A stretch of DNA of 64,000 nt. Origin: Fidelibacterota bacterium (GTDB lineage Bacteria; Fidelibacterota; SORT01). The position numbers and the translations under genes are program-made. Shown here piece after piece: positions 57,492 to 64,000 of this stretch. Numbering within the stretch: position 1 is the first letter of the stretch; each line of letters starts with the position of its first letter. The notes under the pieces are model-generated. The model made no database searches. It worked only from the letters and a program-made list of their open reading frames with translations, and had not been told where the DNA came from. Location of the stretch: positions 1 through 64,000 of the forward strand of contig JACZYG010000012.1 of the NCBI GenBank assembly GCA_022571215.1, read 5' to 3'.

Positions 57492-58669
57492 AAATGAAAT
57501 ATTTGGCAACGCTGACATTCTTATTTTTCTTTCTTCCCAATACGGTTGATGCAGGAAGTCTTTACGGTCTTTTTGGTATCGGGGAGAGACAATATGCGGT
57601 TTCCGCCCGTTCATTAGGCATGGGCGGTGTCAATTTGGCTTTATTCGACGAATTTACTCTGAGCAGATGGAATCCTGCTCAATGGAGCAATATTTCACCG
57701 GTCAGGGTGAATTTTCGTAGTCTAACAAGCTATAACAGTGTAAATGACGGCGCTTCATCCACATTTACCGATTTTAACGGTTTCATCATGGGAATACCAA
57801 TTGGCAACAAGTTTACCATAGGCGGTGGTATTAATCCTATATCGAATTCTAATTATGCTTTAAGTCAATCCGACATTGTTAACGGTGAGCCATGGAATCT
57901 CACTATAAACGGTAACGGGGGAATTAGCTCATTCGGGCTTGGAGTAGCTTTCCAGATTACCGAGAGTTTTTCCATTGGGATTAAAAACGATTGGGTTTTC
58001 GGTAAGAAAGATGAAGAATGGATTACCCGATTCGATAATGTTAATTTTTTAAGTACAACATATATGAAATCAAATTCATTCGACGGAGCGCTTTTTACTA
58101 TCGGATTATTTAAGAATCTGAATAATTTTAATTATGCCGGCTCAATAACATTTCCTTTAAATTTCAGAATGACGAGAGAAATAAGTGAACAAACATTAGA
58201 GCCTAAAATATTATTGGAAAAAGAAATTGATTATCCAACCGAATTACGAATGGGATTCACATATGATTTGGATGAACGATATGTTTTAGGGATGGATTAT
58301 CAAATAAGTGATTGGAGTTCCTTAGAATCAGATTTTAATGGTAAATTTGGTGCCGCGTATGATATATTCGGTGGAATTGAAAAGAAAATTTCTCCGAGAA
58401 GAAATAATCTACTCGGGAAATTAGCTTTTAGGAGCGGATTCACATTTCGCCGGCTGTACACAGGCGGTTTGGAGGAGTCTTTAATCACTGAAAGGGCGCT
58501 GACATTCGGGATTGGGATTCCCGCTCACAATGGGAAAGAAATAATAGATTTAGGATTTTCGTACGGGTTGAGAGGCAGCGAAAAGAGCACGGCAGTTGAA
58601 GAGACTACCTTTCTTTTTATGATAGGATTTTCAGCTGGGGAAAAATGGTTTGTAAGAAGAGGTAGATAA
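57488..58669 (+). CDS. FadL/PorV-like outer-membrane beta-barrel protein
   Basis: At 393 residues, it has signal peptide MKYLATLTFLFFFLPNTVDA. The mature start, GIGERQYAVSARSLGMGGVNLALFDEFTLSRWNPAQWSN, is the typical opening of PorV/PorQ and FadL-like barrels in FCB bacteria. Many amphipathic strands and glycine turns follow. It may import a hydrophobic compound or anchor the upstream lipoprotein at the surface. GTG 57488 overlaps the preceding stop; ATG 57494 has the better-spaced SD (GAAGAG) and trims two residues. Not enough is seen to call it PorV proper. Confidence 0.75.
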   Translation: MKMKYLATLTFLFFFLPNTVDAGSLYGLFGIGERQYAVSARSLGMGGVNLALFDEFTLSRWNPAQWSNISPVRVNFRSLTSYNSVNDGASSTFTDFNGFIMGIPIGNKFTIGGGINPISNSNYALSQSDIVNGEPWNLTINGNGGISSFGLGVAFQITESFSIGIKNDWVFGKKDEEWITRFDNVNFLSTTYMKSNSFDGALFTIGLFKNLNNFNYAGSITFPLNFRMTREISEQTLEPKILLEKEIDYPTELRMGFTYDLDERYVLGMDYQISDWSSLESDFNGKFGAAYDIFGGIEKKISPRRNNLLGKLAFRSGFTFRRLYTGGLEESLITERALTFGIGIPAHNGKEIIDLGFSYGLRGSEKSTAVEETTFLFMIGFSAGEKWFVRRGR

Positions 58670-58692
58670 AACTTAAGGAGAAAGTGAAGTAA

Positions 58693-59967
58693 ATGATTAA
58701 TGTTAAAATCTATTTCAGGAAGTTTGGTTTATTTGGTGTTATAATGACGGCTTTTGTTTATGCCGTACTCACCGGCTGCGCTCCTCCGCCCGCGACGGAT
58801 GGGGAGATAAGCGCAATCGAAAAAGCCCGCTTGGATTCGATAGCGAAGGTTGAGGATCGCAGATGCAAAATCTGGCTTTCAACGGGTTTCGAATATTACA
58901 AGAATGGTGATTTTGTGGGTTCTGTACGGAATTATAACAATATGGTCGATGGTGGCTGCGCGGAGAATTACGGTGATAAGCTTTGGATATATCTCGGTAA
59001 CTCATATAGAGAATTGGACAATGCTGACAGTGCTATGTGGGCGTTTGAAAAAGGATTAAGCCAAGCTCCCGATAACATCCCTCTCCATGAAAACGTGGCA
59101 TTCTTATTCCAGATGGAGGGAGATAATAACAAAGTAATTGAACGTTATGAAACTATCGCCTCTCTGGATCCAGCTAATATTGAAAGATGGAGAAAACTTC
59201 ACGATCTATATTTCAGGAACGCATTTTATGAGAAGGATTTGAATATTCTTCAAAAGATCGTTGAAATGGACCCCGGCGACATTATGGCGAAAAATGACAT
59301 GGTAACGGTAATAAAACTCATGGGCGGTGATGCCACCGAGCTCCTTGAACAAAGGGTTAAAGACAATCCCGATAACACGGAGTTCTTGCTTGAATACGCT
59401 AACGCCATCTTTGAAACAGGAGATTATGAAAAAGCAGTGGGGTTATATGAACAAGTTACGGCCGCTGAGCCTAAACATATGCTTGCTTTGGACAGGATCG
59501 CATCGTCTTACAAGAACTTGGACCGGCCGAAAGACGCGTTAAAAGCGCTTAAAACTATTTTAAAAATAAGAGGTGATGACAAGAACCTTCTTTATGATAT
59601 CGCAGAAATATATAAAATTGGCGGTCAGATTAAAACCGCTTACAGTTGGGCAAATAAAACTATCGCCGCTAAACCGAAAGACGGCAGAGGATATTATATA
59701 AGAGGCTTGGTGCTTGAAGAGGCGGCTAATTTCTGCCAAAATGAACGAGAAGCAAAAGTAGCGTCAATATTTGACAAGTTAGTCTATGAACTCGCTCTTG
59801 ACGACCTAAACGTAAGCGCGCGATTAGGTTACGGTGAAGCGAAATCAAGAATAGAATATCTTACTCTTCTCGCTCCAAACAAGAGTGATTTGTTTATGCA
59901 TCCTGACAAGTTTGCGCCGGAAGGTGATTGCTATAAATGGATAAAGAGGAAAGTAAAAAGAAAATAG
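58693..59967 (+). CDS. TPR-repeat lipoprotein
   Basis: At 424 residues, it has lipoprotein signal FVYAVLTGC (Cys29) followed by CAPPPATDGE. From about residue 50 there are eight or so tetratricopeptide units (WIYLGNSYRELDNADSAMWAFEKGL, NVAFLFQMEGDNNKVIERYETI, LEYANAIFETGDYEKAVGLYEQV, YDIAEIYKIGGQIKTAYSWANK). It is probably a periplasmic scaffold tethered to the outer membrane. It is last of the lipoprotein / barrel / TPR set and overlaps rpiB by 31 bp, with the rpiB SD (GGAAGG) inside its coding end. Confidence 0.82.
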   Translation: MINVKIYFRKFGLFGVIMTAFVYAVLTGCAPPPATDGEISAIEKARLDSIAKVEDRRCKIWLSTGFEYYKNGDFVGSVRNYNNMVDGGCAENYGDKLWIYLGNSYRELDNADSAMWAFEKGLSQAPDNIPLHENVAFLFQMEGDNNKVIERYETIASLDPANIERWRKLHDLYFRNAFYEKDLNILQKIVEMDPGDIMAKNDMVTVIKLMGGDATELLEQRVKDNPDNTEFLLEYANAIFETGDYEKAVGLYEQVTAAEPKHMLALDRIASSYKNLDRPKDALKALKTILKIRGDDKNLLYDIAEIYKIGGQIKTAYSWANKTIAAKPKDGRGYYIRGLVLEEAANFCQNEREAKVASIFDKLVYELALDDLNVSARLGYGEAKSRIEYLTLLAPNKSDLFMHPDKFAPEGDCYKWIKRKVKRK

Positions 59968-60398
59968 CTCTCGGATCTGATCACGCCGGTTTCGAGATTA
60001 AAGAACAATTAGCCGCGTACCTTAAAGAGAAGGGATACGAAGTTAAAGATTTCGGCGCATATTCAGCCGATGCAATTGATTATCCCGAACCTGCTTATTC
60101 AACGGCAAAATCAGTATCTGAACATTCAACTGACGAAGGGATATTAATTTGCGGTACCGGTATCGGTATGAGCATCGTTGCTAACAAGCTGCCCGGAATA
60201 CGAGCGGCTGTTTGTAATTCGGTAGAAACCGCTCAGATCTCAAAAAGACATAACAATGCGAATGTATTATGTCTCGGATCAAGGATCGAACATTCAGACA
60301 GTTTTGAAAAGATAGTTGATGAATGGCTGAACGCAAAATTTGAAGAAGGCAGGCATGAACGCCGTGTCGGTAAAATTCACTCATTGACGGGAATATGA
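59937..60398 (+). CDS. rpiB: Ribose-5-phosphate isomerase B
   Basis: This 153-residue RpiB/LacAB-family enzyme interconverts ribose-5-phosphate and ribulose-5-phosphate. The catalytic Cys72 is in [16 protein letters not shown], with His16 (GSDHAGFE) and His105 ([14 protein letters not shown]). The start ATG 59937 lies within the end of the TPR lipoprotein gene and is supported by an SD. The overlap of 4 bp with glyA continues a conserved rpiB-glyA-nrdR order. Confidence 0.94.
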   Translation: MDKEESKKKIALGSDHAGFEIKEQLAAYLKEKGYEVKDFGAYSADAIDYPEPAYSTAKSVSEHSTDEGILICGTGIGMSIVANKLPGIRAAVCNSVETAQISKRHNNANVLCLGSRIEHSDSFEKIVDEWLNAKFEEGRHERRVGKIHSLTGI

Positions 60399-61699
60399 GG
60401 ATGCTGTCTACTTTAAAGAACAATGATCCCGATCTATATGAGTCAATCAGAGGCGAAATTGCCCGCCAGCGTCAAACTCTTGAACTGATCGCATCAGAAA
60501 ATTTTGTAAGTCGCTCCGTTTTGGAGGCAGCCGGTTCTGTGCTTACAAATAAGTATGCCGAGGGTTATCCGGGCAAAAGATATTATGGCGGTTGCGCTTA
60601 TGTTGATATTTCTGAAAATCTCGCCCGCGATAGAGCTAAAAAACTTTTCGGCGCTGAATACGTGAATGTTCAGCCGCATTCAGGTTCACAAGCGAACATG
60701 GGAGTCTACTTTACATTTCTGAAGCCGGGTGATACACTCATGGGAATGAATCTATCTATGGGCGGTCACCTCACCCATGGCTCACCTGTGAATTTCTCCG
60801 GAAAGATATATAACGTCGTCTCTTATGGGGTCGATAAAGAGAGAGAGCGGATAGATTTTGACGAGGTAGTAAAAGTCGCCAGAGAGCATAAGCCTAAGAT
60901 GATAGTTACGGGCGCCAGCGCCTATCCGAGAGATATTGATTTTGCTAAATTCCGTGAAATAGCCGATGAGGTCGGGGCGTACTTAATGGCTGATATTGCT
61001 CATCCCGCAGGTCTGGTCGCCGTTGGTTTGCATAGCGATCCTCTGCCCCATTGCCATGTTGTGACTACAACGACTCATAAGACCCTCAGAGGTCCGAGGG
61101 GCGGCATGATAATGGTGGGTAAGGATTATGAAAACCAGCTCGGGGTCGTAGCTCCCAAGTCGGGAAGAACGAAAATGATATCCGAGCTTCTTGACAGTAC
61201 GATCATGCCCGGAATTCAGGGGGGACCATTAATGCATATTATCGCTGCCAAGGCAGCGGCATTTGCCGAAAATTTAAAACCCGAGTACAAGAGCTACGTT
61301 GAACAGATAGTGAAAAATGCGAAAGCTCTTGCCGAAAGACTGTTAGAACATGATTTTCAGGTTGTTTCCGGTGGTACGGATGTACATCTTGTATTATTGA
61401 ATCTTACAAATAAAAATATAACGGGAAAAGCAGCCGAAGAAACGTTGGAGGCTGCGAATATCACAACCAATAAAAATATGGTTCCATATGATGAACGTAG
61501 TCCTTTTGTTACAAGCGGATTGAGGATCGGTACGCCTGCCCTAACAACCAGGGGAATGAAAGAGGATGAAATGAGGATCATAGCCGACTATATTGACAGG
61601 GTCATTTCCGCGCCTGAAGACGCCTCAGTCCGAAAAGAAGTGAGGATTTCGATTGGAGAGCTTTGTGATAAATTCCCATTATATGATTACCTCGTATAA
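60395..61699 (+). CDS. glyA: Serine hydroxymethyltransferase
   Basis: A 434-residue PLP enzyme that converts serine and THF to glycine and methylene-THF. PLP lysine is Lys229 in [15 protein letters not shown]. Other motifs are [57 protein letters not shown] and [12 protein letters not shown]. It supplies one-carbon units used by purN and purH encoded 13 kb upstream. It overlaps rpiB by 4 bp. Confidence 0.97.
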   Translation: MRMLSTLKNNDPDLYESIRGEIARQRQTLELIASENFVSRSVLEAAGSVLTNKYAEGYPGKRYYGGCAYVDISENLARDRAKKLFGAEYVNVQPHSGSQANMGVYFTFLKPGDTLMGMNLSMGGHLTHGSPVNFSGKIYNVVSYGVDKERERIDFDEVVKVAREHKPKMIVTGASAYPRDIDFAKFREIADEVGAYLMADIAHPAGLVAVGLHSDPLPHCHVVTTTTHKTLRGPRGGMIMVGKDYENQLGVVAPKSGRTKMISELLDSTIMPGIQGGPLMHIIAAKAAAFAENLKPEYKSYVEQIVKNAKALAERLLEHDFQVVSGGTDVHLVLLNLTNKNITGKAAEETLEAANITTNKNMVPYDERSPFVTSGLRIGTPALTTRGMKEDEMRIIADYIDRVISAPEDASVRKEVRISIGELCDKFPLYDYLV

Positions 61700-61717
61700 A
61701 TATGGGAGGACACTGAT

Positions 61718-62164
61718 TTGAGGTGTGTTTATTGCGATTCATCCGAAACAAAAGTCGTTGACTCGAGAGGAGTTCAAAGCGATAACGCCATACGAAGAAG
61801 ACGCGAATGCGAATCATGCAGTCGCCGCTTCACTACTTATGAATATATCGAAAATACCCCCGTCATGGTCATAAAGAGCGATGGGAGGCGGGAAAGCTAC
61901 ATGCGTCAAAAGGTGGAGAAATCAATCCAGCTGGCGTGTAACAAACGTCCCGTTTCATTAGAGCAGATTGATCTGATAATCAACGATGTCGAACTCGAAT
62001 TGAGTTCATTAGGCAGGAGGGAAGTGCCCGTGCGTATCATCGGTGAAACGATAATGAAGAAACTCAAAGCGACTGACGAGGTAGCGTTCATACGTTTTGC
62101 AAGCGTCTACAGGAAGTTTAAAGACGCGCAGGAATTTATCTCGGAGATTCACAAGCTCAATTGA
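61718..62164 (+). CDS. nrdR: Transcriptional repressor NrdR
   Basis: This 148-residue ATP/dATP-sensing repressor controls ribonucleotide reductase genes. The zinc ribbon uses Cys3, Cys6, Cys31 and Cys34 (RCVYCDSSETKVVDSR ... RECESCSRRFTTYE). An ATP-cone domain follows (VIKSDGRRESYMRQKVEKSIQLACNKRPV ... KATDEVAFIRFASVYRKFKD). TTG 61718 is the start, preceded by GGGAGG, and matches the usual MRCPYC beginning. No ribonucleotide reductase gene or NrdR box is in the window. It is 18 bp after glyA. Confidence 0.96.
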   Translation: MRCVYCDSSETKVVDSRGVQSDNAIRRRRECESCSRRFTTYEYIENTPVMVIKSDGRRESYMRQKVEKSIQLACNKRPVSLEQIDLIINDVELELSSLGRREVPVRIIGETIMKKLKATDEVAFIRFASVYRKFKDAQEFISEIHKLN

Positions 62165-62222
62165 TGAATGAAACGCTTGACATCCGATACGGAGTCAGGT
62201 ATTATTAAACTGCTTATTTTAT

Positions 62223-62295
<73 letters not shown>

Positions 62296-62346
62296 CAAAT
62301 TTATTCCTCTCAGATAATCTACAAATGGACAGTTCAATAAGATAAC

Positions 62347-63078
62347 ATGACAATTATTCTTCAGGACAGCGGAGAACGAATTATACCCCCTCAGGAAGGT
62401 GAGGTGAGTGTAGTATTTGAGCATCATAAATTTACATATGACGTTACATCCAAACATATTTTTAATAAAGATGTCTTGGATGTGGGATGTGGTACGGGAT
62501 ATGGAGCAGCTATACTCGCAAATCATGCGCGAACAGTAACAGGAATCGATTATCATATTCCGGCGCTGGAATATTGTAAAAACATTTATTCCGCAAATAA
62601 TATAGCGTATAGTGGAATGGAAGCAGTGTCATTAGCTTTTAAGGACGATTGCTTTGATATTGCAACATCATTCCAGGTAATTGAACATATTTCAGATGTT
62701 CGTAAATTCTTAAAAGAATTAAAACGGGTAGTAAAACCCGGAGGATTGATATTTATTTCCACACCAAATGTTTCTGACAAAGCAAAAAAGAGCTCAAATA
62801 ACAGTTTCCATGTTAATGAAATGAGCTATTATGACCTTAACGAACTTTTAACCTCAGAATTCAATTCATTTAAAATTGAAGGTCAAACTTATAGTTCAGG
62901 AGGAGTACTAAAAACGATGATCAGAAAATTGCCGTTATATAATTGGGGCGCTATGTTAAAGCGAAATAGCAAATTTAAAAAATATGTCTCGCAAATATTA
63001 GGCTTAACAAGTTACACAAGCACAATTAAAGGCGCAGCAACGTCTATGGATCTATATGCAATTTGCAATAACAATTAA
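62347..63078 (+). CDS. Class I SAM-dependent methyltransferase
   Basis: At 243 residues, the SAM-binding motif is VLDVGCGTGYGAAILAN (about 43-59). Post-I acidic residue is in VTGIDYHIPALEYCK, and CFDIATSFQVIEHISDVRKFLKELKRVVKPGGLIFISTPN is the Methyltransf_11/25 pattern. The C-terminal third is variable and probably binds the substrate. Adjacency to an ADP-heptose epimerase gene suggests a surface-sugar or LPS role, which is only inference. ATG 62347 has no strong SD. Confidence 0.85.
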   Translation: MTIILQDSGERIIPPQEGEVSVVFEHHKFTYDVTSKHIFNKDVLDVGCGTGYGAAILANHARTVTGIDYHIPALEYCKNIYSANNIAYSGMEAVSLAFKDDCFDIATSFQVIEHISDVRKFLKELKRVVKPGGLIFISTPNVSDKAKKSSNNSFHVNEMSYYDLNELLTSEFNSFKIEGQTYSSGGVLKTMIRKLPLYNWGAMLKRNSKFKKYVSQILGLTSYTSTIKGAATSMDLYAICNNN

Positions 63079-63114
63079 ATATGACCAATAATAAAACAGG
63101 TATCGAATAATAAA

Positions 63115-64000
63115 TTGATAATAGTTACAGGTGGAGCGGGACTGATAGGGAGCAGTGTCGTCTGGAAGTTGAACGAAAGAGGCAATTCCAATCTACTAAT
63201 AGTCGACCATAACCCGTTAGATCTCAAGGACGCTAATCTTTTTCCTCTAAGATATTCATATTATGTGGATAAAGCTGATTTTATTAAACCATTACTTGAT
63301 GGCAAATACGGTGATGAAATAGAGGCGATTATACACCTTGGAGCGTGTTCGGATACAATGGAATCGGATAAAAAGTACCTCTATCAGAATAATTTTGAGT
63401 ACACGCGAATTTTAGCCGAATTCGCCGTGGATAAAGGAATTCGGTTTATTTACGCGTCAAGCGCCGCAACATATGGAAATGGTGATAAAGGCTATTCGGA
63501 TGATGAGAATTTGATTTCTACTTACGAACCGCTTAATGAATATGCGCGGTCTAAACAGATGTTTGATCTGTGGGCGATAGAAGAAGGTATCATGGAAAAA
63601 ATAGTAGGGCTGAAATACTTCAATATTTTCGGTCCGAACGAGGGTCATAAAGGTAACATGCGAAGCATGGTCTTGAAAGCATACAAACAAATTTTTGCTA
63701 AAGGCAAAGTGAGCCTGTTCAGTTCACACAGAGATGATTATGAAGACGGGGAGCAGAAAAGAGATTTTCTATATGTGAAGGATGCAGCTGAGATGACTCT
63801 ATATTTTCTTGATAATCCTCAAATTAACGGGATATATAATATCGGTTCCGGTAAGGCGGAGACCTGGAACGAACTTATCGGCAATCTGTTCAAATCACTT
63901 GATATGGAGCCTATAATTGAATATATAGATATGCCCGAGAATATACGTAATCAGTACCAATACTATACAAAGGCTGATATGACCAAATTTGAAAGTTTGG
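63115..64000 (+). CDS. hldD: ADP-glyceromanno-heptose 6-epimerase, 3' end outside window
   Basis: The frame stays open to the window end (295 codons seen), so the gene is cut. The NADP-binding start is MIIVTGGAGLIGSSVVWKLNERG, with Leu where most have Phe. HLGACSDTMESD, the catalytic Tyr143-x3-Lys147 (EYARSK), YFNIFGPNEGHKGNMRSMV and RDFLYVKDAAEM follow. These are diagnostic for HldD/RfaD rather than UDP-glucose epimerases. It finishes the ADP-heptose pathway started by the kinase at 34 kb. TTG 63115 is the start that fits the family; its SD (AGG at 63098) is distant. Confidence 0.92.
   Translation, partial: MIIVTGGAGLIGSSVVWKLNERGNSNLLIVDHNPLDLKDANLFPLRYSYYVDKADFIKPLLDGKYGDEIEAIIHLGACSDTMESDKKYLYQNNFEYTRILAEFAVDKGIRFIYASSAATYGNGDKGYSDDENLISTYEPLNEYARSKQMFDLWAIEEGIMEKIVGLKYFNIFGPNEGHKGNMRSMVLKAYKQIFAKGKVSLFSSHRDDYEDGEQKRDFLYVKDAAEMTLYFLDNPQINGIYNIGSGKAETWNELIGNLFKSLDMEPIIEYIDMPENIRNQYQYYTKADMTKFESL

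Overview
The window is a stretch of bacterial chromosome, moderately AT-rich, from an organism with an outer membrane. It has RND/outer-membrane genes, several lipoproteins, and both ends of the ADP-heptose pathway for LPS core (hldE-type kinase at 34 kb, hldD-type epimerase at 63 kb). Two secreted proteins end in the LLQNYPNPFNP...VQTRKMLLLK sorting domain of the type IX secretion system, and there is a GWxTD-family protein. Together these point to the FCB group. Overall flavour is closest to Marinimicrobia (SAR406) or a neighbour such as Ignavibacteria or Calditrichaeota. That placement is inferred from protein families, not from a marker-gene tree. No rRNA, CRISPR array, integrase, transposase or phage gene was seen.

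Layout. 0-1.5 kb: end of a TPR protein, tRNA-Arg(ACG), tadA (whose product modifies that tRNA), tRNA-Ser(CGA). 1.7-6.5 kb: an RND transporter / LolA-like / outer-membrane protein operon behind a strong promoter with an operator-like palindrome. 6.5-8.6 kb: groES-groEL with promoter, degenerate CIRCE and terminator. 8.7-15.7 kb: S9 peptidase, MFS transporter, ispG, a secreted unknown, yifB/comM. 15.7-20.1 kb: accessory patch with two T9SS-cargo genes, DUF2784 and SnoaL-like genes, a small membrane protein and duplicated gene-end fragments. 20.3-27.2 kb (minus strand): dienelactone hydrolase, nadA, nth, 5-formyl-THF cyclo-ligase, trxA, alkaline phosphatase, tyrS, smpB. 27.3-39.2 kb (plus): STAS protein, M3 peptidase, HDAC-like deacetylase, pcm, PspC genes, gpmI, hldE1, propeller and GWxTD proteins, leuB-like. 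39.2-41.7 kb (minus): fused 2-oxoacid dehydrogenase E1. 41.9-54.5 kb (plus): RNase HI-like, leuD, thiolase, 3-hydroxyacyl-CoA dehydrogenase, nucleotidyltransferase, deoxynucleoside kinase, purN-purH, mreBCD-mrdA-rodA. 54.6-60 kb: envelope cluster (CpoB-like lipoprotein, truncated glycogen-synthase-like protein, lipoprotein, barrel protein, TPR lipoprotein). 59.9-64 kb: rpiB-glyA-nrdR, tRNA-Ala(GGC), a methyltransferase and a truncated hldD.

How the parts work together. Most genes are housekeeping and tightly packed, often with 1-8 bp overlaps: cell-shape/peptidoglycan elongation (mreBCD-mrdA-rodA), purine synthesis, one-carbon metabolism (glyA, purN, 5-FCL), branched-chain/acyl-CoA metabolism and envelope building. 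The intergenic DNA of the first 22.5 kb is different from the rest. It carries three families of dispersed palindromic repeats whose hairpin arms vary in a compensatory way, plus fragments of T9SS C-terminal-domain coding ends. I saw none of these repeats from 23 to 64 kb. The most unusual protein-level observation is the module at 55.3-60.0 kb, built around a glycogen-synthase-like protein that lacks its C-terminal half and its ADP-glucose motif.
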